A stretch of 64,000 bases of DNA from Entoloma clypeatum (Eukaryota; Basidiomycota; Agaricomycetes; Agaricales; Entolomataceae): positions 3,410,001 through 3,474,000 of the forward strand of contig OY751494.1 of assembly GCA_963565915.1 (NCBI GenBank), read 5' to 3'. The notes under the pieces were generated by a model that did not search any database, was not told the origin of the DNA, and saw only the letters and a list, made by a program, of their open reading frames with translations. The translations under genes and the position numbers were made by a program. Positions 50,184-62,198 of the stretch are shown one piece after another (the stretch's first letter is position 1; each line of letters begins with the position of its first letter).

Positions 50184-53100
50184 ATGATACCTCTTACTCC
50201 TGCTCTCGCCCTTGCTATTTTTTCGTTCATATGTTCGGCCCTTGTCATCCTCCGCATCGTCATCCCCATTTTGCCGCCCCATCCTCTCAGCAGACGCGTC
50301 CCTCCAGTATGTTTCATATCAGTGCCTTTTTTTCCCCCTTACATCTTTTTGATTTCCCCCCTCAGGCCGAATTCGGATTACCTCAATTCAGGTCTCTTTC
50401 ATCAGCCGACAAAATCCATATCTGGCTTGCCTCCCTCGACCTTCTAGCTTTGTCAATTTTTGTATGGCAACTCGTCAGCGAGGCCGTCGGCGGCCCATCT
50501 GACTCTGCAACCGCAAATGATCCTGCTTCAGCAGTCAGGCTTTGGTTTGCAATGACCATCAGGCAAACATGCCTCCTCGTCGTAGCATTCATCACCCTCC
50601 TTCATGTTCGTATGGGCCGCTCCGTTTCATTCGGCGCAATGCATTGGATGCTGTGGTCCCCTATCCTGCTCCTCGCAGTAACTTCAACTACTCTTGCGGC
50701 CGTTCTCTCTAGCGTGCATATTCGGACTCTCTTCATCGGCCTTGTCGCGTACTCTTCAACTGTAGCCTTTCTCAGCACCATTGCTTTTGTCTGTCTCGTC
50801 AGTACCCTGGTCATTATCAAACGCAATCTTGCAGCTCTTAACGAGGAAACTGAGCCTTGGCCTCCTGCACAAGTACTCGAAGAAAAACTCCGACCATCAT
50901 TTGCTACAGAGGATATTGATGCCCTTCGCGACGGCGCCTCTTGGATCACCTCTACTGCAAGCTCGCGTCGCAACTCCATCTCTGCATGGTCGTTCTCCAC
51001 GCATCACACCGCTGTGTCCTCTCACCATGGCCATGGGTACGGTAATCCCTCCCTACCTCCCAAATCCTCCTTCTGGTTCGGCTCTTCCATCCCTCACGAC
51101 GACAGTATCCCCCCTGTACCCCCTCTTCCATCACCTTATGCTCCAACTCCCGAGACTCTCGACGATCCTGATCCATTCCGCCGGGATGCTCCTGCCCTTC
51201 CAGGACATCCCCGCCCCCGTCTGGAATCACAAACTTCCTGGTTAACATCGACTAATGGATCTCATAGTATGGTATCGGCATGGAGTTATCCAACTTCCCA
51301 ACACGAAGGTTCAATTCGCGACGTTAGTACTCCTGACCCCCATACCCCTCTGACTGCAGCATCTCGACCTCTGACCCCTCTATTGGCCGATGCTCGTGTC
51401 CTAGGTGGCTATGGATTCGCGCCGGGAAGTGTCCAAGCCGAGAATGGCCTTGCAGCTTTGGCAGCTCCAGCAGGCACTCCTCTCGACATTTCTATGCTTC
51501 GCTTGATTGGCTGGTTGCTTATTATCTGGGTCCCCACTGTAAGTGTCTTGGTCGGTCCACACGTTTGTTTACAACTACTAAATGTTTATCGTCTAGGCTG
51601 TGTCGTACCCTTACCTAATTACTGCTTCACAACATACATCTGCCACGTCGGTCATATCCATTCTTCTCGTCCTATCCATCACCATATCCTCCCCGCTCTT
51701 GCTCGCTAGTATCCTCTTGAAGTCCCCGATCCCCATTCCTTCCGGCCTTTTCGATGTCAGGGCCGAGTCTCCCCCCGAGGGTCCCCGAGGACCTTCGCCC
51801 ATTGACAGCGACGCTCCCTTTAAATGGTCCTCTGATTACAAGCGTAGTATGAGCACCAGTGTCACTGTCGTTGAAGGGCGCCGCAGCGGCGATGTTTGGC
51901 TCGCGAATGGGGATGCCGTGGATGGCAAGAGCAAAATAAGTCGTGCCATGGGTGTATTGGCCCCGATGCCGAAGCTCTCATTGCTCCCAACAAAGGCAGA
52001 CTTTGATGATGTGGAACTGTCTCCGCCTTTGCCCATCCAGGATGAGTATTCCCTTCCCATCAGCATCTACAGCACCCCTCACTCTGAGACTAGTGTCCAG
52101 TTCGGCAGAATCAGGAAAGACTCAAAGGCTAGTTCGCATCTGTCAGGAGGGGACGACGGTCTGGCTTTCGCAAGCAGAATAATGATCGCTCAGAGGCATT
52201 ATTCAGCTCTTGCCCAAACTGTCGTTGTTTGCGGTTCTTCAGACAACGATGGAGCAGCCAACGACGATGTTGTTTTGGGTTCTACCACTGGTGCTATTGC
52301 GATTTCCGCAGCTCGTGAATCGGCTCATCTTCGTTCACGATCTGCATCCTCCATAACCGGCCCTCATACTCCAAATACCCGTAGCACGTTCAACATCAGT
52401 CCACCTCCATCTTTCCCCCTTCCTCCCACACCTCCCAGTGTCAGAGCTGCCCGACTGGCATCTCTGGCACACAAGAAATCATTCTCGTCTAGTTTCTCAT
52501 TCGGACCTGTTGATGATATGAATGAGATCGATGCTCTTACCGCGGGCGTTTTACCTCTCCTCGTCCCTGGAATAAACATGAACGGTATGAAAGTCAAGGA
52601 GGGGCATCGGACTCCCCCCAGCTCCTTCAGCAAGACCCGAGGCAAGAAAGTTGTCAAGAAATTAAGAGAATTTGGAGAGGACGTCTCTTCTCCTGAAATA
52701 CACTCCACGCCGGCAAGGACACGAGCAAAGACAGCCCGAGACAGAAAAACGTCTACCCACAAGAGGAACCATTACAGCTTACCCAGGTATGTTCGATGAC
52801 TTTCAAGCAACGTAACATACTCAATATACGTTTAGTTTGGGTCTCGGCAAAGATGGCATCCATTCTTTGACCTCCTGGGGGACCGACATCTGCATCGCTT
52901 TGGAGAAAAAGGTCGGCCAATATACTGCCACACCAAGTAATGTGAATCTTGGAAGGAGATATACAGTCTTCGGGGGAGAAGTTATTCCCAATAACATCCC
53001 AAATCTGCAAGTAGTTGAAGAGGAGGATCATACAGTTGCAGGTGTCGCTGGGCTGGGATGTTCTATGTCGGCACGTTCTCTCGGCTTGGGCGCTGAAGTC

Positions 53101-53811
53101 CCACACGATGTGAACTCCGTAGCGCAATTACCATTCAACTGGATCAACATCCCGCCCTCCGCGGCTTCGACTGTGACATTATTTGAAGAATTCGCTGCTG
53201 AACTGGAAAACGAAGTTCAGGCCCAGAGTACGCCTCTCAACACTGTCTCGAGCAAACCGAAGTCAACACAAGCCGCTCTTGCTATGTCTAAACCAACCCG
53301 TCGCTCAAGCATTGTGTATATTAAATCTGATGATCAGGCGCCGCCAACGAACCCCGTTGGACCATCAACCATAATCACCCCACCTTCCACCATCTCCACC
53401 TTAGGGCATTGGTCATCCCGGGCCGTTCGACCCCTTATACCCAAGGCCAGCAAACTGCAACGCAAGATGTCCAACGCATCTTCAGTCGGCGGGAACCTAC
53501 GTCCGCTCTCACTCCTGCAGAAACGTGATTTTAACACCGCAAATTCCGTTGCTGCTGAAATACGTCCTTTGACTTTTGGAAAGAGGCAGAAGTCGAGAGT
53601 GGCAGCCCCAGTTCAGGACGAAAATGAACATCCAGATTCTGTCAAATTTCAAAACAAGAATCTGAAGCAGTTAAAGCTCGCTCGGTCAGAGACGAGCAAG
53701 ATCCGTGGTCAACTGCGAAAGAATGAGGTACTCCCCGACGTGATCGTGCGACCTCCTTCTGACACCGCCCACAATGGCTTCGCTTACTTCTTCCAGGATC
53801 AAGTCCAGTGA
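50184..53811 (+). CDS. Large polytopic membrane protein, unknown function
   Basis: Four exons: 50184-50306, 50366-51538, 51597-52786 and 52836-53811; 1153 residues, frame kept. The N-terminal third has about five hydrophobic spans (LALAIFSFICSALVILRIVI; IWLASLDLLALSIFVW; CLLVVAFITLLHV; ILLLAVTSTTLAAVL; VAFLSTIAFVCLVSTLVII). A Ser/Pro-rich loop of about 200 residues follows, then two more spans (LIGWLLIIWVP; SVISILLVLSITISSPLLLASILL). About 600 residues of Ser/Pro-rich, charged, probably cytoplasmic tail follow. Seven spans recall receptor-like proteins, but I recognise no family. The start ATG has AAAATG context and fits the exon phase. Confidence 0.75.
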
Positions 53812-54288
53812 TCCTGCTGCATTCAAGTGCTCAGTTTTTTTTTTCAATGTTTATTGTTCTGTTCTCAACTGCATTGCATTCAACTCATCTAGAACTTTCT
53901 AGTCCTGCTTCGTTATCATTTCTTGCTATCGTGTATTGCATATCTGCTCTGCTCTCGCTCTTCTCTTGGTATCTCCACCCGCTGTCTTATTGCTTTCCCA
54001 ATCGCTTTAGCTTTCTTGCATTGGTTGTTCTTGGTGAACTCTACTTATCAAACGTCTATGCTTAACCTCCATGCCATCGCCATTTCCATACGTATCAAGC
54101 CCCTATGTGACATATAATATATATCCTGCGCCAGTCGTCTTATCCCATGGTGCGTCGCTTCCTTGTCATACGACATTCAATGCTACACCAATGCCAACCA
54201 AGTTTTACTGTAAGCTTTCAAATCTTGCACTCGAGATCAAGTAATTATAGGAAATGGCGGAGAGCATATTTCAACACAGCTATGCAGG
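53812..54288. other. Convergent 3' region
   Basis: Between two genes that end towards each other. T-rich, with a T9 run near 53835 and TATATAT near 54118; it probably holds both 3' UTRs. No gene seen. Confidence 0.45.
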
Positions 54289-55766
54289 TCACTCCAGCAA
54301 TCCAAACATGCTGATTACAGCAACAGGTGGAGGCCCGCCTTCGCGTAGCTTTGTCTGTCCACAATATGCAATAACATATTTGGATGGATGCCAGGTAACA
54401 GTTGGTGACGGAGCAAGAGCAGGGACACGGTGGAGGGGCACGCCCGTCTCAGTTGCACACTACGCCGAGGTCAGCATTAGCCTGGAAATCAGGACGAAGG
54501 CAATCACGATATCGATATAGGATCCTGCATTAGCGATGGCAAGATACTCGCCATCGTGTGAGAAGCTAAGTGCGTTGATGCTGTGTCTAATGAGATTCAA
54601 AGAATGTTGAGATAATTCAGTCGAATCGCCGAGGAAAAACACTCACTCGCATACTGTTATCGTTCGCGCGCAAATCCATTCACCTAGATCAAACATGTTG
54701 ACGATTGAGTCATACCCGCCTGAAGCGAGGTATCTGCTTCAACTCAGCCTGGCGCAAGATCGATATGAAAATCCAAGCACACCTGCCACGAGGATCCAAA
54801 GCGACTGCAACACAACCGCCGACATGAGCCGCAGGACTCTCCCGGACTGTTAAGCTCGGGTAGTCCATGACACGGAGAGTATGTTCCGAATGATGTGTAA
54901 GGATTACACCATCACCGACATGGTTGAACATTGCTGTCGACCCCGTCAACTGCATAACAGTGTGGCGTCGGATGAAGTGTTGAAAGCGAAGGACGAAAAT
55001 TGCGACGTACCCGGACCGAATCTTTTTCAAAGGAGTGCCACTGCTCTTTGCTGTCCTCACCTTCTTTTCCCAGAGTCAAGAAGAAAAGCTGGTGGCCCGC
55101 GGATGCATACAGGAGAGCACGACCATCTGGAGAATAGTTTGTTTGAACTGGGGAAACCTTCAGGGGGCATTGTTGTGTATTTCTACTTTCTGTAGAATTG
55201 ACGGCTTGAGTACATGGTGTCGGTGGATGCGATCAACATGAGAACATACGTCGAGCATCCCAAAATACGATCCGCCGATCTTTCTGACTAGAAGTGCAGA
55301 ACAAATCTGGATGTGTCGGATTCCATGATACGTAATCCACTTCCTCCGTGTGCCCACCCGAGAACATGCTTGCTGATCTCGGTTCCATCTGGTGCAGATA
55401 TAAGAACACGATCGCACAGCAAACTGAAGGGTTTGAAGACTTACACTTTTCTCAGGGGACCATACTCTGGTAATCTTGTCAATTCCGACAGCAGCCAATT
55501 TTTTACCATCACAGTTCCATGCCACATGTGTCATAGCCTGGGGACTTGGGATGCGGTGATCGCGCGGTTTGAAGGCAGAGAAGGTTGGCGGCTGAAGTCA
55601 TGAATCCCGAAGAAGTCCATGAGTTCAAAGATGGATGGGCGGGTGAGCGTTTTCATACATGGACTCCTCTAATCGCGAAAGTGGTGTGTAATGGAGGAGA
55701 CGGGGGACGTTGTGGGGGAGGAATTTCCTCCGGCTCATCTTTCGGATTGGAGGGTGTGCTGGACAT
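54289..55766 (-). CDS. THO complex subunit 3 (WD40 protein)
   Basis: Eight exons: 55766-55659, 55591-55445, 55388-55250, 55189-55011, 54949-54783, 54733-54647, 54586-54508 and 54459-54289; 358 residues, all phases consistent. WD40 repeats throughout: THVAWNCDGKKLAAVGIDK, GGHTEEVDYVSWNPTHPDLF, SSQKDRRIVFWDAR, VAVALDPRGRYLASGGYDS, HSINALSFSHDGEYLAIANA, and the last repeat near ETGVPLHRVP. This is the THOC3/Tex1 family, part of the THO/TREX complex that couples transcription to mRNA export in the nucleus. N-terminus is short and Pro-rich. Only 91 bp separate its start from the end of the next gene on the same strand. Confidence 0.92.
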
Positions 55767-55857
55767 CGTTGAAGGAAGGACTGATGAAGCCTAATACGCA
55801 CAAATAATCGCGTCGCGTCGTAGATTCAATTAGAAGACCTGTAGACATGCATATACG

Positions 55858-57228
55858 CTAAAGCTTTCCCTGGAGGCCGGTCTTGGTAAGACGCTCTGTG
55901 ATCCAGTTCGCCACCCGTTCAGTGACTTGGTCTTTAACTTCTGCCAGTACCCAATGACCTACACCTTCGAATACAATGTCTTCCATGTTGTCAATAAATC
56001 TCCTGGAGTTTTGGATCAAACGAACGGTCGTCGTTGTGTCTTCCGCACCCCGTATGAATAATACTGGGAGGCCGGAAGGAAGGTTTGAGGGTAACTCAGC
56101 CTCTGAGGACTATAAGCACACAAAAAATGCCAAGAACAACTTTCAAGAATACCCTTTTCTTCTTCATGTCGGTATTTCCCCGTCCGATAGTAATTGAGGG
56201 GGCCATTCATTCCTTTCTTCAACTCATTGTGATAATATTGGAATTCCTGGAGTATTTTGTGGGTTGTGCGTGAAGGGAGAACGCGGGGAGTGCCTACCAT
56301 GTCATTCAACACAGACGGCACTGGGTCTTCAGATTCATGAAGTGCCGCGGTAAGCGACCCCTGTTTGAGATAATGTGTCCCGGGACCGGGTGGTTTGAAT
56401 GTGAGTGATAGAAACCTCTGAAGCTGCTTGTTGTTCAGTAACGGTTGAGTTTTCCGATTGGAAAATGTACTTACATTGGCTTCGATCAGAGAAGTGGTGG
56501 ATGGCTTTGCAAAATCTGCTTGATAGCCTAGATTGGGAGCGAGTCTAGCTATTTCCTCGACTGGAATATATGCACGAGAAGGAGGGGTATACGGGACACT
56601 CATCCTGGCCAATGGATTGCTCAATAAAGGTAGATAAGGTCTCATTGAATTCAAAACATACATACATAACCAGGGCGATAACCCTTTCGGGATACCATAG
56701 TGTGAACCGCCCAGCGGTGTAGGCTCCCCAGTCGTGACCTATAACAACCTGGAGAAACCTGGTCTGAACTCCTGCAAGGTCCATGGAAAGTAATGCGAGA
56801 CAAACGGCTTGGCTAATTTGTAAAAGGTCCAAAATAGCAGCGAGATCTGCGCAAAGCTTTTTCATTGAGTATTCCGATGCGTCAAGAGGCTTGTCTGTCC
56901 CGCCGTAGCCCAGCATATCCGGAACGATGACTCGCCATCCTCTGCGTACCCAAGGTCCGATTTGATAACGCCATCCAAACCTATGTGAAATATATCAAGT
57001 AATATGAAAGTAGGTTTGGTTGCTTGTTACCAGAGATCAGGAAATCCATGAATACAGAGAAGGGTGGGAGTCCGTCGAGGATCGTCGTTGTCCGGCAATT
57101 GGTCGACCTTATAAGTAGTCCCGCGATCAAGAGGGTGGTCAATGACGAGTGAAATGAATTACAAAATGGTATTTCCGGCCTGTTGCGAGCCATTCCGTCC
57201 TGTGGTTGAAACTTGCAGGATTCATCAT
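55858..57228 (-). CDS. Epoxide hydrolase-type alpha/beta hydrolase
   Basis: Eight exons: 57228-57163, 57107-57031, 56980-56806, 56748-56666, 56604-56475, 56426-56298, 56246-56153 and 56102-55858; 332 residues with frame kept. Motifs: CIHGFPDLW (oxyanion HGxP), PDMLGYGGTDKP, GHDWGAY with the nucleophile Asp near residue 112, a cap region with Tyr residues (YYHNELKKGMNGPLNYYR), GAEDTTTT with the second acid, and GVGHWVLAE with the catalytic His. It hydrolyses epoxides to diols in this family; natural substrate unknown. Cytosolic by lack of a signal peptide. The start MMNPASFNHR follows CACC. It may share regulation with THO3 upstream. Confidence 0.9.
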
Positions 57229-57474
57229 GGTGGCGGTGTTGACAAAGGCTCAGCCCTGTCGGAGTTTGAATTGTACTTTGCTTTCTGACCAATTCGGTGC
57301 CGCTCACAGACTTCATAAAACCACCCCTTCAACCTCCCTTTGAGAAATTTCACCCATTTTTCGTCCACTTGCTTACTCTAATTCCACCCACCATCAAGTA
57401 AGGTCCAATTTTCGCCTCCCTCCTCGCCACACCTTTCTCACCCATCGTTCTCCAACAAACAACCAGTTACGGAC
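57229..57474. promoter_or_regulatory. Divergent promoter region
   Basis: 246 bp between the hydrolase (minus) and the Btz protein (plus), with pyrimidine-rich stretches towards 57474. No TATA box seen. Confidence 0.4.
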
Positions 57475-59970
57475 ATGCCTGCAACCGTGACCTCACCCAC
57501 GCCTGCCCGCATAGCCCGCAACAACGATGCACCGCAGAAGCCAAGCATTTCAGGCAGGAAGAGGAGAATGGTCAGGCGCCGAGGGAAGCAGGGCAGTATC
57601 GGCAGTGATGACGAAATCGAGCGGGAGTTGGGGACAGATTCTGAATCAGAAGATGAGCTGTCGTCTGTTGACTCCGCCTCTGACTCAGACACCGAGCCTG
57701 CGTCGGAAGATGTGGTTCCGAATGGTCATTCCCGCGCTTTCACACCTAACACCAGTCAGAGCTCCGATCGAGGTGTGATGGACAAGGACCGCTCACAGGG
57801 TGCTGAATCCTTTTTCGCGCCCGCTGGGGACTGGTCAGAGATGGTCGCCGAGGAAACAGCCAATGGGCCTGCCGAGCTCCCTGTCATCGAGTTTGCAAAC
57901 TTCGACGGTAAAGATAGCCCACCCGCCACCACTCGGCCTCGCAAACTCAAGAAGTCTGCGAAAGGCACACGTCCTGCCTCGGAGCCCGCTTCACAACCCC
58001 AGCCAACCCAAGGAGATGATCAATCAGATGAAGACCAGCCCCCGTCAACTTCCCGGCGTCCATCCAAATCACCACTCCCCATGCGCCCCCAGGGGCAGTC
58101 AGCCCGCCAAGCTTACCAACAACGTCTCGACAATGACCCATCATACGTCCCTACCGTCGGTGGCTTTTGGGGTCATGACGATCGTCTCCTTGACAAGGAT
58201 TTACGGAGTCTCAGTGGTTGGTGGAGAGGTCGATGGCAGGGGCGCGGTCGTGGAAGAGGATTTATAGGAGGGAGAGGACGGGGCGGTCCCTTTGGGTCTC
58301 CGGTTTCTCAACCTCGTCATCAACTTGACGGCCAACCTGAAGATGTACCTAGAAATGGAGGTGGCGTGCCTCCGATTGAGCGGCAATGGACGCACGATGG
58401 TTTCGAAGAGATGAAGCAGAAAGAGGGCGATCGTCGCGGTCAAAGTGTGCAAGGCCATTCTCATACCGTCCAAGCAGCGAGAGGTTTCCGCGGCGGGAGA
58501 GTTTTTCCTCGCAGCGGGAGAGGGGGATCTTATCATGGATTTGCTCAGTTTTCGGCACAAACGTCCTTTGGTACTGCAGGAAGAATCTGGTTCCAGATGA
58601 AGCCTGAACTCATGTGGACGAAACAACATGAAGGATTTCTTCATTTTGACCTGGATCCTGCTTTGAAGCCCCGACAAGGACTGGGCATTGGGATTCAAAT
58701 CAAGTTGCCTGGCAAACCCGTCAAGGTTGTCCGAGCGCCTCCCAAATCATGGAGGGCTGTCATGAAGATCCCCATCCCTAAACCGTTGACATCATGTGGC
58801 TCCGATTCCGGAGAAAGGATTTATGCTGTTCGTCTACCCAAGGCACAAGGGGAGGCGAAAGAAGTCAAGGTTGAGACCGCACAGGAAGAGATCCCGATTC
58901 AGGAGGTATTCAAAGTTCGACGTTCGGTGGGTCGGAGGCATTCGCTTCCCGTGCCTAGAGAGGAATCTTTCGCCATAGACAACTCGAGTGTTACTGGCGA
59001 GTCTCATGCCCTACCCGACACCGCAGATGTATCTCTGGTCACAGCCTCGATGTCTCAGCTTGAGATTTCGGCAGATTACCCCCCGGAACCATCATTTGTC
59101 CAGGCAGACGCAACCCCACTCAACAAAACTGAGGAAACCGTTTCCGAGCACCCCTTGACGGAGTCTTCAGAAGGCACGCGATTGCCTGACGTTGATGCCC
59201 AATCACCTTCACTGCTTCCTAGCCTTCAGACGGTGTTTACCCCCCCAGTGTCTCAGCCATCGCCAATTTATGGATCATCATATGGATATGTCCCTTCTCT
59301 CCCGCCAGGGATTGCCATGAATCAGCATGGTGTACCATATGAACTGGCAACTGGACGCCCAGTGTATTTACAAGCCCCTCCTCCCCCAATGTACAACCCG
59401 CGACCTATCATGCATTCTCACGTCTCATCCTCCAGCATCCCCTTCGTCCCGAGCCATGTTCCCCACCATTCCACCGTCTCACCCGATTTCCTTGCCCAGT
59501 CTGCACCCCATACGCCGCCTGTCAATGGGTTCATCGACCCCTCCACGGGAACACCTATATTTTCTTTTCCCCGCCAGACGACGCGCATTAAAATAAGTGC
59601 TCCATCAGGAAACGGTGCAGTAGCGGACAAGCCATCACCATCCACACCCAACAACACCACCTCAGGTCTGCGTACCACTGCGACGTCGTTTGAGCCATCG
59701 CGCTCCCCGTCTCAGCCGTCTACGAACGGGTATTATCCCCCGCTGACGAACCCTGAGATGATCAATCCATCGATGTATGCACCCCTAGATGGAGCAGGAG
59801 AAGGAATGGCGAATCGCCAGCCCCACGATGCGATTATGGCGTACCAGTATCCTCGACACTATTATTACCCTGAGCCTTATTTCAATGCGTATGCGGACAT
59901 GACGCAGGCCGGACAATATGAGATGTATCCCTCCGATGGCTATACACCGCAGGGCACCGTTTATTATTAA
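57475..59970 (+). CDS. Btz (Barentsz/CASC3)-domain protein
   Basis: Single exon, 831 residues. The N-terminal part has a basic run (GRKRRMVRRRGKQG) and an acidic Ser-rich segment (SESEDELSSVDSASDS). Residues about 220-250 carry PSYVPTVGGFWGHDDR and RSLSGWWRGRW, which fit the Btz motif that contacts eIF4A3 in the exon junction complex. Gly/Arg repeats (RGRGRG) follow, as in RNA-binding proteins. A second conserved-looking block IWFQMKPELMWTKQHEGF is near 370. The rest is Pro/Ser-rich and disordered, ending in a Tyr-rich tail. Likely RNA fate or mRNA localisation; fungal Btz proteins are little studied. No intron seen. Confidence 0.75.
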   Translation: MPATVTSPTPARIARNNDAPQKPSISGRKRRMVRRRGKQGSIGSDDEIERELGTDSESEDELSSVDSASDSDTEPASEDVVPNGHSRAFTPNTSQSSDRGVMDKDRSQGAESFFAPAGDWSEMVAEETANGPAELPVIEFANFDGKDSPPATTRPRKLKKSAKGTRPASEPASQPQPTQGDDQSDEDQPPSTSRRPSKSPLPMRPQGQSARQAYQQRLDNDPSYVPTVGGFWGHDDRLLDKDLRSLSGWWRGRWQGRGRGRGFIGGRGRGGPFGSPVSQPRHQLDGQPEDVPRNGGGVPPIERQWTHDGFEEMKQKEGDRRGQSVQGHSHTVQAARGFRGGRVFPRSGRGGSYHGFAQFSAQTSFGTAGRIWFQMKPELMWTKQHEGFLHFDLDPALKPRQGLGIGIQIKLPGKPVKVVRAPPKSWRAVMKIPIPKPLTSCGSDSGERIYAVRLPKAQGEAKEVKVETAQEEIPIQEVFKVRRSVGRRHSLPVPREESFAIDNSSVTGESHALPDTADVSLVTASMSQLEISADYPPEPSFVQADATPLNKTEETVSEHPLTESSEGTRLPDVDAQSPSLLPSLQTVFTPPVSQPSPIYGSSYGYVPSLPPGIAMNQHGVPYELATGRPVYLQAPPPPMYNPRPIMHSHVSSSSIPFVPSHVPHHSTVSPDFLAQSAPHTPPVNGFIDPSTGTPIFSFPRQTTRIKISAPSGNGAVADKPSPSTPNNTTSGLRTTATSFEPSRSPSQPSTNGYYPPLTNPEMINPSMYAPLDGAGEGMANRQPHDAIMAYQYPRHYYYPEPYFNAYADMTQAGQYEMYPSDGYTPQGTVYY

Positions 59971-60426
59971 AGCCTTGGTCTTTCTCTCCTTTCATTTCGG
60001 ACTTTGATCTTTTGTCCCTCGCGTTCCATGATCCCTGGTTAATATGCTATCACACCCCGGGGATGTTTTTTTTCTTTCACGCCACGACAGACCTCTTTGT
60101 ATTGATTCCAATCATCCCCGCATTGTCGCCGTCAACAGTATCATTACTACAATATTGCTTTTCGATTGTTTCCTCGTATTGGCTTTGATTCTTTACAAAT
60201 TGCTAGTCAACATATCATATTGGTTCCTTTGTAAGTAGTACGTATGCTGTTACCTTGATATCGATATCATCTTGCGATTTCACAAGCCGAGAAGCCGAAG
60301 GAGCTGTGACGGAATTGTGATTTGTGGCCTCATTCTTTGTTTGAGTCAGCCCATGCAGATGCCAATGACCGCCCCCGGCTTTTCTCCTTCCAGGTCGGCT
60401 TAGTCGTCTCTTTCCCTCCTTCTCCC
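59971..60426. other. Intergenic region
   Basis: 3' flank of the Btz gene and promoter of the next. T-rich, CT-rich before 60427. No gene or RNA recognised. Confidence 0.4.
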
Positions 60427-61562
60427 ATGTCCCTGAGGCTGATGCTTCGAGAATACAACAGATTCGCCTCCCTCGTGATCACCGTCTTCGGCGCAATAAC
60501 CAACTTTGCTCTCGCCGTTCAGCTTTTGGCCGCATGGCGATCCCTCAAGTGGGAACCAGAAAGCGAATGGGAAACATCAGGGGATAGCTGGCGAGTGGAT
60601 GGTGTCAAGGTCATTTGGGCTCTTCTTTCCATCTACTTTGCATCCGCCGCCACAGTCTGCATAATAGGCTTTTCCGGTATAGTCAAGGTCCGTCCCTTCA
60701 CATCCCACTTCTCTGCAACGTTTGACACACGAACGGCGTCCCCCCAGAACAAACCGTTCCTCGTTCGCTTCTACCGCGATTACTCTATCGCAGACTTTTC
60801 ATTCTGCACCTTTGTTACAGCCATCACCACGTATGCTGTCTTTCACACGTCCGCACGAGCGGCCATCTGTGAAGAACTTTCGCACCATCCCGAGCTCATG
60901 CGCGATATAGCAGAGATGGGCCTCAACCTCGAAAATTGCGAACGATGGTTGGAACGCGCTGTCCTTGCATTCGTCGCTCTCATGGTGGTCATCATTGTTG
61001 TTCGAGTAAGTTTTTTCCCTCTCCTTCGCATTCACCCTGTCGTTAATGTCGCTCTTCCTTATAGTTGCACTTCCTCTTGGCAGTCTCGAACTTATATTCC
61101 CAACTCATACAAAATCAATGCGCTGTGTCTCACATACGCTCACACTCTCATTTCCATTATGAAGATTCAGACTCTCTTCGAAGGATTTACATCCTTCCCT
61201 CGAATAGGCAATCACCCCAGGACAACGACACAATGGAACTTGTCTATGCGCCCGTGCCGATCAGCTCGCTCCCCGAACACGTCCGAAGCAGTGCAACGGA
61301 GGCTTGGGTTTCCAAAAGCAGTTCTCGCTCATCGGAGAGGGGTCGTCACTCGCGAACAACGTCGGACGTCAATCACATGTACTACCCATGCGAACAAGAA
61401 CAGCAACAGCGCCCCCATACACATCACCGCCGCCACAGTCACGGCCATGTCCAACATCGTCACCAATCGTCACGGTCCAGATCGTCGACACGGACTGGCA
61501 CCATCTGCCTGCCCATCTTGCCTGACGAGGGACTGCTGCCCCGTTATGACTCCAAAGTATGA
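60427..61562 (+). CDS. Four-span membrane protein, unknown function
   Basis: Three exons: 60427-60687, 60748-61005 and 61065-61562; 338 residues, all phase 0. Hydrophobic spans at about residues 13-37 (LVITVFGAITNFALAVQLL), 58-84 (WALLSIYFASAATVCIIGF), 100-124 (FSFCTFVTAITTYAVF) and 155-185 (AVLAFVALMVVIIVV running on into the third exon). The C-terminal half is His-, Arg- and Ser-rich (HRRHSHGHVQHRHQSS) and probably cytosolic. No family recognised. The frame is open upstream of the ATG, so an earlier start cannot be excluded. Confidence 0.7.
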
Positions 61563-62198
61563 GTTGCCGTCAACTTTCCATTGGCGCAAGGTCACGCCCC
61601 TGTATCTCACGTGGCTTTCCCTTTCCATTCTTCGGCATCACTAGCAGCCAATCACTCTTGTTTCCTTCCTTCGTATATGCTTGTCCAGAAACTCGATATT
61701 TATTGCTGAATCACTACTCTTCCAGTCATACATACATACCCAACCCGTCCGCCCCTTCATACACGTTGTATTTCCAATCTATGTTTGTTAAACATTCGAA
61801 TGTGATTTTCTCGATATCATTTCAACTGAGTGACGATTCAGGGTAACAAGCTCTGTAGGAACATAAAGACAGGAACAAGATCCGAAACCACTGGGGTCGG
61901 GACATTTATTACATTTTCACGATGGGCTGAGGCAAGTCACCGATGGCGGTCTCAAGTCAGGTCAATGGGCCCTCCGTGGTAGTTCGCCATGATAGAGCAT
62001 GTTTGAGGTTGAATCGCGACTGGAGACGTATTGATTGGCTTCTGGGGAAACCATTGGCATGTAATGGATGGCCTAGATGGAGCAGATCTGCAGAGGATGA
62101 AGTTGAAGTCAATTCCAGATCAGCCTCGTCCACGGTCTCGTCCATCTCCGCAAATTCACTCCAAGGGCTTATAATCTCCTCACTCTCCCATCCCGTCC
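61563..62198. other. Intergenic region
   Basis: About 640 bp, T-rich in the first half (3' end of the previous gene). No gene recognised. A plus-strand frame at 61943-62371 overlaps the next gene and shows no domain. Confidence 0.4.
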